DNA from: Pomphorhynchus laevis
Lineage: Eukaryota; Acanthocephala; Palaeacanthocephala; Echinorhynchida; Pomphorhynchidae
Length of the DNA stretch: 64,000 nucleotides
NCBI GenBank assembly: GCA_012934845.2
Contig: WNNJ02000687.1
Location: 120,892 to 184,891 of the forward strand
Reading direction: 5' to 3'
Of this stretch, positions 1 through 11,160 are shown in pieces. A program made the position numbers and the translations under genes. Below the pieces are notes generated by a model. That model had not been told where the DNA came from and ran no database searches. It worked only from the letters and a program-made list of their open reading frames with translations. Position 1 is the stretch's first letter. Each line of letters begins with the position of its first letter.

Positions 1-1384
1 AATTTAGTGGATCTTGCTTGGACATTGGATATAAATAGATCATCTGTTAAAGTCGATACTGCTTCAAATATCGCCTTCCTGCACAAACATCACCATCTAG
101 GCATTGTATGGCATAAACTGTGATACTTCAACATATGCAAATAACAAACGAGCAGAATGATCGATGTTGAGAATATTTTAGTCCAAAATATTCATAGGTA
201 ACGAAAAATGTCAAGGCAATCTGTAATTACCACAAATTATGAGTTAAAATGTAGAATAATAATGGAATCTTCAAGAGAACTAAACTATAAAACAAAAGCA
301 TAATGCAACATCGTATTCTAAGAAATTAGATCATCAAAAATATTAGATCATCAATCAAGAGTGAATAAGGAATTATTTCCGTCAATTATTACCGATAATT
401 TATGAAACGATCGCTACATAATTATTAAAAAACCAAAAAAAAACAGATTTGAAGAGGATATACAAGGTATTACGATAAGAAGATAGTCATTGTCAAATAT
501 TAAAAAAAGAATTTACGTTTGAAGAATTCGAATACTCAATACTTTATCTAGCGAATAACTAAGCAGAAGGTCTTGACGACATCACAAATGATCACACTGA
601 ATCAAGTTTCTATTATATTGATATATTTAGGTCGTTACCTTTTAACAAGGGATTATAATACGGAATTATGTCTGAGGGATGGCGACACTTGATTTGTAAA
701 GTCCTTTACAAAGGCAACCGGTCCAACTTTCCACTTTCATAGTGGAATGTCATTTCATAATCATGTCCTTAAGTGATTTATGTTGCTGATTGGAAAACGA
801 ATAACATTGTATAAAATTAATACCCTCAGTATAAAATTATTTGTCGAGGATATACACGGCATCACACGAGGACGATAGTCATTCCATGTATTAAATAAAG
901 AGTTAACATTTGAAGAATTAAAATACTCACGACTTTATCAAGCGAATAACAAAGTAGCATGTCCTGACGACAACACAAATGAGCACTTTAAATAAAGTTT
1001 CTCTTATATTAGTATATATTGAGTTGAGCTATTTAATAAGGTTTTAGAATACGGGATTATACCTGCGGGATGGTGGCAATCGATTTGTAAAGACCTATAC
1101 CAAGGTAAAGGACAACAAAAGATACCAACTCTTATAGGAAAATGTCATTTCAGAATCATGTCCGTAAGTGGTTTATGTTGATGATTGCAAAACGAATAAC
1201 AGAGTATATTGAACAACTAATACATCCGAACGAACAATACGCGTTTATAAAGGTGTTCAATATGATAAATAGACAACTCTTATTATATACTGAAACTATA
1301 AAACATAAAAGCATAATGCAACATCGTATTCTAAGAGATCAAATAAAAACTAAAAATATTATATCATCAATCAAAGACATTTAT
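1..1384 (+). mobile_element. Family G LINE remnants (G1), internally duplicated
   Basis: This stretch holds decayed pieces of a LINE reverse transcriptase. Around 950-1110 the reading resembles the N-terminal RT block (a K/PGPD-like start, then a pattern like FNKVLEYGIIPAGW and a lysine-rich LYKGK-like motif), as in the better copy at 35391-36040. The piece FNMINRQLLL near 1258-1287 matches the first catalytic block of that copy. The same N-terminal block occurs twice in tandem, about 440-830 and 840-1230. A further segment containing AATGCAACATCGTATTCTA occurs near 302 and near 1316. No long open frame remains. The clade is uncertain; the neighbouring family A element starts close to 1384. 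Confidence 0.6.
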
Positions 1385-2294
1385 TGTTTAATTTCTTTCT
1401 ACGGTTGTTTACAGAGCAACTATCAAATAGAATCATTTTCAACTCGGTAAAACTTTACGAAACTGAACTAAAGATTTCGTTTACGACCTCAGACCTCTTA
1501 AAGGGGTATGTTAAATACTTCGAATCTTCCCTGTCGGAGTACGGGTCCATATACTCTAAACCCATACTTGCCATTCTAAAAGTATCTAACCTACCTTGTC
1601 AATTAGAAGAGAATGATATCGAGTTGCTAAAAGAAACATTTAAAATATCGAACTTCCGTTCAATAATAGGCAAGAGCGGACATTAAATACCAGTTGGATT
1701 TTGTTCCGCTTCCCTAGAGCGGGCTGAATCGCTGGCTAATTCAGCTTATAATCCCTTCATGCGATTTAATCTCATATTTACAATAATTGACAAATAAGAG
1801 TTCACATATCCGCCCTGCAGCCAGTGCCACAAATGGGGGGCGCTGGGCCTCAAGCTGCAGTGAGCCATCGACATGTGGGGTGTGTGGCTCCCCCAGTGTC
1901 CGGCTTTGTTGACAGGAGAAAAATGTGTATCCCTCCATTATGCTCTAACTGTGGAGGGAGCCATCCTGCGTGGAGCAGAAAATGCAGCCATTTTAAATTA
2001 TATCGAAGTGGATTTAACAAGTCTGCTGCCCAACCGAAATCTGGTACCTTTGCAAATGCTGCCACTTGTACGAGGGACGATGATCACATGCGGGCAATTG
2101 ATATACGTATAGAAACAATGTATAAGAAGATGGAAGTTTTAGTATCCTCTGTTGTTGCCACATTCTGTACTAACCCTACTATTCCATCATCAACGGCAAT
2201 TCCATCATCCAAAAAGAGGGGGGCTTCGGCTCATTCCATCCCTCCCATCAATATTGGCAATCTCCTGAAGAGTAAAAAAAATAAGGGGAAATGA
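1384..2294 (+). pseudogene. Family A ORF1: RRM-like domain plus CCHC zinc knuckles
   Basis: ORF1 products of APE-type LINEs bind element RNA. The N-terminal part (1384-1686) starts with an LRLFTEQLSN-like motif that also occurs in A2 near 28120. It then has ILKVSNLP (RNP2-like, near 1577) and, past one in-frame stop at 1684, PVGFCSASLE (RNP1-like), which together suggest an RRM fold. The C-terminal part (about 1824-2294) has a clear CCHC knuckle, CSNCGGSHPAWSRKC, near 1960, and less perfect cysteine motifs upstream. It ends in a lysine-rich tail before a stop at 2292. Copies A2 and A3 have the same knuckle with substitutions. The start codon cannot be fixed because the 5' edge is decayed. Confidence 0.7.
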
Positions 2295-2409
2295 AGATGC
2301 TGCCCATGGGAAGGTACCTGCCCGGATGGTTCTAGTGACGGGAAATGGAAACCTTCCCGTTCCTAGCTCCTTCTAGGTAGGCAATCCCACATCAAACTAA
2401 TCCACCACA

Positions 2410-3150
2410 ATGCAGAGTAATCGTGAGCCTTTTTCACTGAATATCCTTCAGTGGTATTCGGGAGGTGCTTCTGCCCTTAGATTTCTATCCAGTAGAGATG
2501 CAGATGTTATAGTCCTCGAAGAGACGCGGTCTATCCGTCTACCCCAGGACATTACTCGAATTACCCCAAAGCATGTATATTCCCACTATACTCCGTACAT
2601 GACTCCTCCTCACTCCTCTTCATCTCAAGGACTCTTAACCTTAATTAAGTGTTACTTAAGGTCCTCCCTCCTATTAAACTATTCATGTCCAGCCATGTCT
2701 TGTTTAGTAGTTTCACTCTGTAAGAACGGTAAACGCCTCAGTCTAGCCAATGTCTACATCCGTCCTGGGGAGATACACAAGAACCGTGTCACCCTAGATA
2801 GTATTATCGACAGCGGTTACGACATGATACTTGGAGATTTCAACGACAGAACTGGTCGTTGGATCAATGCAGCACTTCGCAGAGCTAGGAACGGTTATCT
2901 TATTCACAAACCACCTTCCCCTACCTTTCATTGCATATCAACAAATTCAGTCCTCGATATTTTACTGCTTCACTCGAGGTGGTTGTTAAAGCCCCTCTGC
3001 ACAGAGCAATCGCGCCAGCAATTGTCCACCTCTCATGACCTAATTCGTTGGAGAATTGAGGAAGATATGTTGCTTCAAAGAGGGTTTCACTTTGATCCGA
3101 TCAGAGTGTCCTTCTTTCAAGCGGCTATCGAACTCTTTCCCAGAATATAA
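2410..3150 (+). pseudogene. Family A apurinic-type endonuclease domain
   Basis: An open frame of 246 codons covers most of an exonuclease-endonuclease-phosphatase domain. It shows NILQWYSGGA at its N-terminus (the usual NIxQWNxxG motif), VIVLEETRS as the catalytic Glu block, SLANVYIRPG, and ILGDFNDRTGRW as the GDFN block. FHCISTNSVLDILL follows, the usual SxIDxxL region, and the conserved SDH-like histidine appears as STSHDLIRW. This domain nicks target DNA to prime reverse transcription. The frame then breaks before the RT. About 130 bases separate it from ORF1, as expected for a bicistronic LINE. Confidence 0.8.
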
Positions 3151-3292
3151 AATGAGAGTCTGACCGAATTTAATACCTACCTCTTTTCGCAAGCTAACGC
3201 GATTTTATCGACTACTTATAAAGGTCGTATATACAATCCCACTGCGACGAAACTCAAGGTCCTAGCGAAATTGCTGAACGTCCCTAATATCT

Positions 3293-4870
3293 ATGTTTCC
3301 GCCAGACAGGCTCTCTCGAATGAATACTGGAGCAACTAGATATAGGTTCCAGCTGAGTAAGGATAGGACGAGTATTGCTCGCCTTAGTCCTTCTCAGTCT
3401 TCCTTTTGGAAGATTTTCAAAAAGAAGTTTGTTTGCTGGAAGGATAGAGCATTGAGTTGGATAGGGAATGTAGGCCTTGATAAAGTTTTGGAGGAAGTCA
3501 CTAGCCCTACACAACTATGAAGCCACTCAATCACCTCAACCAATCCCGCCTTGGTGTAACTTCAGGAGTAGGGATCTATCTGTTACGGATATCCTTAACT
3601 CCTGGGGTCCACTCCCGGGCACCTCCAAATCCATCGCTCCACTTTCTTCTCGGGTCTGTCAGCTTTTGACAGCTGATCAGAGAAGAGAGGTGGCCGTCAC
3701 AATGCTTTTAGCATCCCCATCCGATGTATCAGGCATCAATATTAGTAAGCGTATTTTTATTCCTAAGAAAAAATCCTGATCATGCCCTAAAGATCTGCGA
3801 CCCATTTCGATTCAAAATGCCCTCGTGCCAATTTACGAAAAAGCGCTTGCGCGTAAAATCTGCGACCATTTAAGTAGGCGTAATTTGATCCCTCCAGGTT
3901 TTTATGGGTTCGTCAAAGGACGCTCGGTCCATTCAGCAGTTGGTTAGGTCAATCAATTTTGTCGGGAGAATATCCATTGTCTTGTTGTGGCTGTTTTCAT
4001 TGACTTTTCTGCTGCATTTGACCATATATCCATTCCTTTTGTGATCTCTTTTCTCAGGTCCCTTGGGTCGCCTGCGAGAATTGTGAACAGGGTGGAGATC
4101 ATGCTGTACACCAAGCGATTTTACTATGTATACGACCCTAATGCGCGTCAGTTCTACCCTATTACAGGTGTGCCTAAAGGTTCCCCACTTTCTCCTATCT
4201 TATTTATTGCTGCCTCAATTAACTTATTCCAAATATTTAAACGCGAACAACGTCTAGTGGTGTACGCTGATGACACCACAGCCCTGTTTACTGAATACAG
4301 GTGCAAAGACGTAGTCTCAGACATCAGCCGTTTCTTTTTAAGATTAAATGAACAGCTTCCCAAATCCAATATTATTTTAAACTCCGCCAAATCGCAGGTG
4401 GTTGTCTTTCATGGCTTCCCTGCGACGAAGCAAAAACTTAAGAGATTAGCACTCTCTGCACTTTCCTCCATTTTGCAGCTTCAACCACCTCCTACCTTTA
4501 CAAGTCGAGTAAAATACCTGGGGTTCACCGTTACGGTGAACTGGTCGGCGAAAGCCGACCTGGATAGATTTAAACGTATCCTGAAGAACGCTAGGTGGGC
4601 CCTGAAACGGGCTTAACGTCTGTAATTGAAAGGGAAAATTCAGGTGCGCCTCTGGGGCACTTGGGCTATCTCGGGATTAGTCTTCTTTTCGAGAGGACGT
4701 CCCCCAGAACAAAGGCTAAGGTTTCTTAAGCTCCTCGTCTCTCGTTTACCCAGCATAGTCCGTCTCGATTGGATTCTTCGGGGGGGGTGAAAGACCCCGG
4801 GTGGTTCAGTCGAAAGGCGGCGTGTTGGATCGGTTGGTGGGCTCAGATCCACATGGATTTGAGGCCATAG
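3293..4870 (+). pseudogene. Family A reverse transcriptase and C-terminal region
   Basis: The RT is spread over three frames. 3293-3520 covers the linker (SFWKIFKKKFVCWKDRA). 3477-3779 has the RT N-terminus (DQRREVAVTMLLASPSD, RIFIPKKKS). 3780-4616 has the core: DLRPISIQN, IPPGFYGFVKGRS, VFIDFSAAFDHI (first catalytic Asp), GVPKGSPLSPILF, VVYADDTTALF (catalytic YADD) and KYLGFTVTV. A 3' tail (4617-4870) rich in Trp, Arg and Gly is also conserved in A2, A3 and A4, so it belongs to the element. Interruptions lie near 3778 and 3946 and between frames, so the copy is dead. Confidence 0.85.
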
Positions 4871-5009
4871 AAGAGAAATTAGAAGACATGAATAGTTGAA
4901 GACCGAAGTTGTGCTGCCGTTCTTTTTGACTATGATATGACTTGTCTGTTTTTTTTTCTTGCATGCTACTTATAGGTTATTGATGTATTTAATAAAATCG
5001 TTGTTGTAA

Positions 5010-5715
5010 TTGCATATGCATCAAGCTACTGCAGAATCAAGTAAAAGCTACGACATTAGCTATTAAATACTGGCGTGGAAGCTTCTAGTTATGAAGATAT
5101 AACGCTTATCGCTATGAGTGTAGGGATTTGGGTGTAATTTTGCACAGTACATTGAGAACTCGCTCAAATACTGACTTTATTCATAGTAAGACAATGAAAG
5201 CTATTTATTGCATCAAAAATACGTTTGCAAGACTAAGCCCGTTAAGTTTTAAGCGACTATATTGCGCTTTGGTTTGCCCGAACATTGAATATTGTATCCA
5301 GGCATCATTTCCATCTACTAAGACAGAAATCACGAAGCGAGTCAGTGCTTCGAAGAGGCTCCAGATTGTGTTTTCAACCTGCGTATTCATACGTAGATTG
5401 CTTAGATTTCTTACAGCTGCGTTCATTGCGTCAAAGGTTGATTTACCTCGACCTCATGTCGATGTGCCAGATGGTTCATTCCGCAAATGGTTTTCCTTCT
5501 CACTATGTGAAGATTAATTCGTCAGCTTATCCTCTATCACTATATAAATTCCCACATGGCAAAATTTCATGTGTGGTACGGCTTTCACATCGGTCCTTAA
5601 ATGTATGAAATGTGCTGCCTAAAGAAATTGCATGTACATCCAGCTACTGCAGCTTCATGCAAAATATTCGACATTGGATATTAAATACTGGTGTGGACGC
5701 TTCGAGTTATTTTAG
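5010..5715 (+). mobile_element. LINE RT C-terminal fragment (family H) with repeated ends
   Basis: The frame 5128-5517 (129 codons) reads like the C-terminal half of a LINE RT. It begins with a DLGVIL-like motif, then has H-K-x-I-Y-C-I-K, KRLYCALVCPNIEYCIQASFPS and a RLQ-rich stretch, as commonly seen downstream of the RT thumb in Jockey- and CR1-like elements. A segment of about 85 bases occurs at 5010-5095 and again at 5628-5712 in the same orientation (both contain a CTACTGCAG core and TATTAAATACTGG). The fragment may therefore be the second member of a head-to-tail pair of which only the end of the first survives. Confidence 0.6.
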
Positions 5716-5859
5716 TCATTGATTTTTTTATGAATTAATTTTTTTCTTTTCTGTGAATAGTTAAAATAGCCATTTGCGGCTAAATAATAACTTGTGTGAA
5801 ATAATAAATTTATTTGTAGAATTTGTAACCGAATTTAAAAATTAAGGAATAATCCTTAC

Positions 5860-6250
5860 ACCGGAATTGTTTTTCCCTAAACATATTTCCAAAGAAAGAT
5901 GCAAAGTAATAATATATACATGCATATCACCAACTGTCAATATTGTCCATATATGTGATGATGCATTTATTTAATGTCATGATAGCCCCTATCGCCACCT
6001 ACGGAATACAAACCTACTGGAACAAAATTATTATTAAAATGAAGATCAAATTAAAATTTCGATGGTATTCAACGGCAATATCAAAAACTTATCAAATCAA
6101 ACAAAAAAGCTAAGAAACGTAGCTTTGCTTACAAATTTAAATACTTCACTAGCTGGTGTAAACAAAAATTCAACCTGCTGGCAACTAACTACCTTCAGCG
6201 TTGTGAAATATGGGACAGAAAGATCAACGATTTATAATTTGATTTCCTGA
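5860..6250 (+). mobile_element. LINE RT C-terminal scrap
   Basis: The reading around 5970-6030 contains APIATYGIQTYWNK, a common motif in the C-terminal region of LINE RTs. It continues for some tens of codons with frame changes into the lysine-rich 62-codon frame at 6062-6250. Too little remains to assign a family. Confidence 0.45.
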
Positions 6251-6309
6251 ACTCTACCAAGTTCAAAAAGTAGAGTGATGGTAGTTAGAGCTTTAATTTA
6301 TGATTACCA

Positions 6310-7222
6310 TAACTGTCCTTGCTTAAATACCGGACACACCCATCCTTACTCTCTGTCTCGTTTTTCGATAACCTGCATCCATCAATCAAAATAACCTTCA
6401 TCAACCTTGACGATCCTTCCGCTCATATCCTTTCCTCAAATCGCTTACCACCCTCTATATTAACCATATCATCTTTGTCTCCCGCTCTAGAACCTACTTT
6501 ATTTATATCCTCAAAACCAAGCTCTCCTATCGTAATCTCACCAACTCAGGTCATTCGTCCTGCTTCACGGAAACGCTTTCCTTCTCGCGACCACTTATCC
6601 TAATGTCTCGCCTTTGTGATGATTACGGCTTTTTTACCTCGTCCATAGCATGGTTTGCCTTATATATCCGACCGTTCTTTTCACGTGTTCTAATTCATCA
6701 TCCTCCCCATTCCTCTCTATTTTATGCGGGTCCCACAAAGTCAGGTTCTAGGTCCCATGCTTTTCACTCTTCTGCTTGGCGATCTCTCTCCGTTTACCAA
6801 ACCTTATTACTTTAACGTCATGCAATACGCCGATGACATACTCATCTATTATCATGCACCAGCCCATCGCATATACGATATCGCCATTTCTGCCTTCAAT
6901 TGTATTTCTTCTATCTACAAACATATCTTCCATCTTTATCTTATTCTAAACTCCGACAAGTCACGAACAACGTGGATCCTCCCCGTCAACTAGCATACCT
7001 CCTCCCCTGTATCTTTCGCATCATAAATCATTCCGATAGTCCATAATCTCACTTTATTAGGCTTCTATTTTGATGTTCCCCCTTCCATTAATCCCTTCGT
7101 CTGTGATAAGGTCTGCTTGTCTAACTTAATTCTCCCTAACATCCGCTGTATTCGTCTCCTTATCGACTTTCGTTCTTGTATGTATATTCTTTCATCGTTT
7201 CTCTTTCCCGAAATTGATTACT
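6310..7222 (+). mobile_element. Family B LINE copy B1, first part (ORF1 joined to RT)
   Basis: Bases 6310-6600 match the second half of family B ORF1 as read from the minus copy at 9355-13340 (shared wording such as FDNLHPSIKI and SSKPS). At 6603 the sequence jumps straight into mid-RT (RLCDDYGFF, then GPMLFTLLLGDLSPF and MQYADDILIYYHAPAHRI at 6724-6890). The endonuclease and the RT N-terminus are therefore deleted, so B1 is an internal-deletion derivative. RT reading continues to about 7222, where an unrelated 1.4-kb block interrupts it. The copy resumes at 8684. Confidence 0.75.
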
Positions 7223-7458
7223 GGAAGGAAGACAGCAATATTTTATTAGCAACGGACTCGCTAATTTCGGTATTCAGAACTCGATCACAAGAATCAATGC
7301 AAACCGAACAGGAAATTTCTATGTAACAGCAGATGATGCAGGTCATCACGCGACCAGATAGCGGAAAGTCACGATCTACAGACACAGAGAAGCACTAGTC
7401 CGGACGTCCTGATGACAAATTCTGCCCCAAACGATTCAGCGTTGCGAAGATAAAGGAT

Positions 7459-7854
7459 ATGCTCCCATGTATAGAATCAACAATCGCAAATAGCCGGGCT
7501 AAGCCAAGAGATACACACGACCTAGCCGCTTACCTCTCCTTACTTAAAGCCATGCCGGAGGATGAAATCATTTCCTACGTGGCAAATGAATGGTTTAAGA
7601 AATTCCTCCGCCGTGTGGTAACAATCTATATGGCCGTTACCCACGGCTGGCAGACTGTTGCTCCCCAGTTGCCTCGTGTGACTGGGGTTGAGGCAGACCT
7701 TCTCAGGCGAGTGGGATTGGATATGAACAGACCAATCCCTATGGCCTTTTACACTACGAGTTATACGGGCCCGGATAATAATAACAATCTCGCAATAAGA
7801 ACATTACCAAGCAAGCTACACTCACATGCGAAGAAAAGCAAAAATCGGAAATGA
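7459..7854 (+). CDS. Unrecognised 131-codon ORF
   Basis: I do not recognise this protein. It starts MLPCIESTIANSRAK, has an acidic/hydrophobic middle (MPEDEIISYVANEWFKKFL), an aromatic stretch (VVTIYMAVTHGWQTV) and a lysine-rich end (HAKKSKNRK). There are no zinc ligands, no RT motifs, no signal peptide and no obvious transmembrane helix. The same frame seems to extend upstream as coding-like sequence, so this may be the C-terminal part of a longer protein. Its base composition is richer in G and C than the surrounding AT-rich spacer, unlike random ORFs here. It lies inside a block that interrupts a LINE, so it arrived with that block. A captured host or virus-derived gene fragment is possible. 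Confidence 0.4.
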   Translation: MLPCIESTIANSRAKPRDTHDLAAYLSLLKAMPEDEIISYVANEWFKKFLRRVVTIYMAVTHGWQTVAPQLPRVTGVEADLLRRVGLDMNRPIPMAFYTTSYTGPDNNNNLAIRTLPSKLHSHAKKSKNRK

Positions 7855-7859
7855 GTGCT

Positions 7860-8570
7860 TGGTTTTGTTTTAAAAAATGTATAAAAACTCTACTTTTTCT
7901 ATAATTTAATAGCTGAGTATATTGTTTGAGTTTTGGGTTAGCTTGGACAAGAAGAAAGGGTAGAGAATCAAATTAGGGAAACGGCGCTTAGTGAGATTGA
8001 GGTCAAGAGATTAACCTGCACTTGAATAGGCGCACGCCCCTAAGGAAGAACTTGACCCTGATATTATAGAGAGACGGAGACTGGTAGTGGTTCTTATTTG
8101 ACCTTGATGTTCAGTCCCTATAGGGTTTTGTCTCTCTAAAAATATTATCCTCTCTGCCCAACTAATTGACCTAAAGAATTGTCACTGTCTGCTAACTATA
8201 CAAGTTACTTTCATACTTTTCTTTTTGAGAGCTAGAAACTGACAAGTTTTATCTCATTCATGGCTACTTACAAAACATGTAATAGCCAGCATTTTCTTAG
8301 TTTGTTCAAACTAAAAATGTTATCTTAACAGGGAGTACATCTCTTTAAGATATTTATAGTTTAAATTCCTGCTAATGAGACCTTATAGTCTACCTATAAG
8401 TATAACACTAGCATTTTACAACAATCTAGAAGTTTATTGAATATACTCAGTCAACACCTGATTTATTCTAATTTGATAGCAGTATATACTACATATCTCT
8501 ATCAACTGTTTTCTACTATGCTTTGCGGGGAGCACAGCTATTTTCCCTCACGTAAACACGTGATAATTTT
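7860..8570. other. Non-coding part of the inserted block
   Basis: No ORF of note. Bases 7990-8160 are relatively GC-rich, with a purine-rich stretch and CCTATAGGG near 8118. The rest is AT-rich. I see no homology to the other repeats in this window. Confidence 0.4.
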
Positions 8571-8576
8571 TCAGGG

Positions 8577-8584
8577 TATAAATA
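8577..8584 (+). promoter_or_regulatory. Candidate TATA box (TATAAATA)
   Basis: GGGTATAAATACC is a consensus TATA box, about 50 bases left of the right-hand boundary repeat of the inserted block. A palindromic CACGTAAACACGTG lies about 25 bases upstream. Whether it drives anything is unknown. Confidence 0.3.
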
Positions 8585-8683
8585 CCTCGAAAAATGCTCC
8601 CAAAACTTCGTGCAAGCATTGCGAGAAGCAGGAAGGAAGACCAATATTTTTTTGTCAATTTAAAAAAAAATTGTCAAATTAGT

Positions 8684-9125
8684 CTCCGTCGTTTTGACCA
8701 CACATCCAGACATCTTGCCCAACTCGCCTGGTCCACCATTCACATCCGCATCCAACTCCGTTTTCTCATAATTTTCGTCTCACCGCTGTCAGCTCCCAAT
8801 CGTTCATCAACCTTCCTTCTTAGACGACACTCACTCCACCTCTCTATAGCTGCGTTCTCGTCATTCCCTCTTACTTCACGTTCTCAATTACTCTAACATC
8901 TACGGTCTACAACCTTCGATCCTTCTATGGTCTCCGATCCTTCCTTGTCGCCGCCTCCTCGCGTAGAATCAGTTCCCTCTCGACGTCCGCCGCGCTTCCT
9001 CCTTTATCACATTCAAATACCTCCTCCGTTTACACCTCGAGACATGATTTACATTTTTGTTTTGTTGTGGTCATGTAAGCATGCGCTGGCACGCACTTGT
9101 CATGTAAAAATAAATCATTTTTAAG
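8684..9125 (+). mobile_element. Family B LINE copy B1, 3' end
   Basis: This is the continuation of B1. It begins with an LRRFDHTSRHLAQLAW-like motif, shared with B2 (FDHTSIYLAQLSW) and B4 (FDHTSYHLASLDL), and ends with the family B 3' terminus (a TGTAAGC, GGCACGC and AAAATAAATC series). It points toward the minus-strand copy B2, whose 3' end starts about 230 bases further on. The two therefore form a convergent, inverted pair with some 440 bases of shared sequence on each side. Confidence 0.75.
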
Positions 9126-9418
9126 TATAAAAAGACACGGGCTCTCGTTTTATTGACTCAATCAAAACTTAATTTTTTCTTTATTATTTTCTTCAGATTT
9201 TGAAAAGTGAGGCCTGGGTATCCTATCCCAAGGAACTTCACGTACCTTACTTTGTAAATGGCTATTATCAGTTGTAGTTAATACTTAATCTATACATGCG
9301 AAATCCAGAAGTGGGCAAATAAAATGATCTCAGAATTATCTTAAAAAAAGATTTATTTTAACGTGGCAAATGCGTGCCAGCGCACGCTTACATGACCACA
9401 ACAAAACAAAAATGTAAA

Positions 9419-10841
9419 TCATGTGTCGAGAAGGTGTGAACGGAGAAGGTGTTTGAATGTGATAAAGGAGGGAGCGCGGCGGACGTCGAGAGGGAGTTGA
9501 TTCCAGGCGAAGGGAGCGGTGAAGAGGAAGGATAGGATACCGTAGTTGTTTGCGTAATTGGGTATGTGGAGTAAGAGGGTCTGACGGAAACGCAGTGATA
9601 GCGAGGTGGTGCTGCGAGTGTCGTCTAAGAAAGGAAGGTTGATGAACGATGGGGAACCGACAGCGATAAGACGAAAAGTTATGAGAAAACGGAGTTGGAT
9701 GCGGATGTGGATGGTGAGCCAGGAGAGTTGGGCAAGATATATGGATGTGTGGTCGAAGCGACGGAGACGAAAGAGCACTCGAACGGCGGAGTTGATTTTT
9801 CGTTGTAGAGGTGGGATGATGGATTTTGGAGAATTAGCGAAAAGGCTAAGGCAGTAATCGCTTATAGGGAAAAAAGCGATGATAGAAGAGACATACAAGA
9901 ACGAAGTCGATAAGGGGGCGGATACGGCGGATGACACAAAGAATTAAGTTAGACGAGCGGACCTTGTCACGGACGAAGGGTTTAAGGAAAAGGTGATCAT
10001 CGAAATGAAAGCCTAAGAAAGTGAGATTGTGTACTATGGGGATGATCGATGAGGCAAAAGATACAGTGGGAGGAGATATGTTTGGTATACGGGAGAGGAT
10101 CCACATTATTTTGGACTTGTCGGGGTTTAGAACGAGAAGGAGATTGGAGTGACGTTTGTAGATTCAAGAAAGACAGTTGGAGGCAGAAATGCCGATATCG
10201 TGTATGCGATGTGCGGGTGCATGAGCATAGATGAAGATGTCATCGGCGTATTGCATGACGTTAAAGGAGTAAGGTTTGATAAACGGAGAGAGATCACCAA
10301 ACAGAAGAGAGAAAAGCAGGGGACCTAGGACTGAACCTTGTGTGACCACGCAAAAAATAGGAACGGGAGGGAAGGATGATGAATTAGAACAGACGCGAAA
10401 GGAACGGTCGGATAGATATGAGGCAAACCATGCTACGGAGGAGGAAGAAAAGCCGTAATCATAACGAAGGCGAGAAAGAAGGACGGAGTGGTCAACAATG
10501 TCGAAGGCAGAGGAGAGGTCGAGGAAGATGAGAAGACTATATAGATCCCTGTCACTAGAAATAAGTAGTTCATTGTAAACTTTCATGCAGGCGATTTCTG
10601 TGAAGTGATTGGAGCAGAAAGCGGACTGGAAAAGATGATACAGATTGGATGAGGAGAGATAAGCGTTGATCTGTATTAAGATGAGGCGTCCTAAGAGCTT
10701 AGAAATAGTAGGGAGAAGTGAAATGGGGCGATAGCTAGAAGGAATGGAGGGGTCGAGCGATTGTTTCTTAAGGAGTTGACGAACGATTGCGGATTTTAAG
10801 TGTGAAGGGAAGATACGACTGGGGATGGACGAGTTAAACAA
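9419..10841 (-). pseudogene. Family B reverse transcriptase (B2)
   Basis: Read in reverse, 10841-10164 covers RT fingers and palm: MFNSSIPSRIFPSHLKSA, RPISLLPTISKLLGRLIL, FLDLSSAFDIVDHSVLL, then TQGSVLGPLLFSLLF and MQYADDIFIYAHAPAH. The catalytic YADD is intact. 10106-9846 continues with NLTFLGFHFDDHLFLKPF, and 9937-9419 gives the C-terminal domain (LQRKINSAVRVLFRLRRF, FAWNQLPLDVR, RSHLLDT). Three frames are needed, so at least two frameshifts have accumulated. Confidence 0.85.
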
Positions 10842-11160
10842 GGTTGTGAGAAAAGGGGATATCGATTAGCATATGGATTTAAGTATGTGGATAGGCATGG
10901 GATTAGCAGGTGAGGTTTTGCTGGGCAAGGACATGAGGACAGATGAGACTTCAGTAGGTGAGACAGGGAGAAGATGAAAGAGTTCCGGGAGGATGAGGCT
11001 AGGCTAGGCAGAGTGGGATAAGATGAAGACGGGGTGTGAGAGAGAGCAACGTGGATACTTTGGTCTGGAAAAATGACAAATAATCATGGGGATTGATGTT
11101 GCAAGGTGAAGAGGAGCGAGGAAGGATTGAGTTAAAAGTATAACAGAGAGACTTGGAGTT

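Larger units (their letters stand above)
1384..5010 (+). mobile_element. Family A LINE, nearly full length (A1)
   Basis: An APE-type non-LTR retrotransposon in the usual order: ORF1 (about 1384-2294), endonuclease (2410-3150), reverse transcriptase with C-terminal tail (3293-4870) and a 3' UTR ending near an AATAAA at 4991. Several stops and frame changes make it non-functional. It is the most complete of four family A copies here and serves as the reference for A2, A3 and A4. The overall layout fits the Jockey/R1/CR1 super-group, but I cannot place the clade by eye. No target-site duplication was found for this copy. Confidence 0.85.
7223..8640. mobile_element. 1.4-kb block of unknown origin inserted in family B copy B1
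   Basis: Family B sequence breaks off near 7222 and resumes at 8684, with about 110 bases of the element missing. The block between is bounded by two nearly identical direct repeats: GGAAGGAAGAC followed by a CAATATTTT-like run at 7223-7243, and GGAAGGAAGAC followed by CAATATTTT at 8631-8650. That is what a target-site duplication or short terminal repeats would leave. The block contains an unrecognised ORF (7459-7854) and, near its right end, a TATAAATA box. I could not assign it to a family; a captured or virus-like origin is one possibility, which I cannot test by eye. Confidence 0.45.

Noticed and set aside
1824-2112. Overlapping frames in other phases and on the minus strand across the family A ORF1 region
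   Set aside because: They are shadows of the zinc-knuckle frame; only the frame with CSNCGGSHPAWSRKC is shared by A2 and A3.
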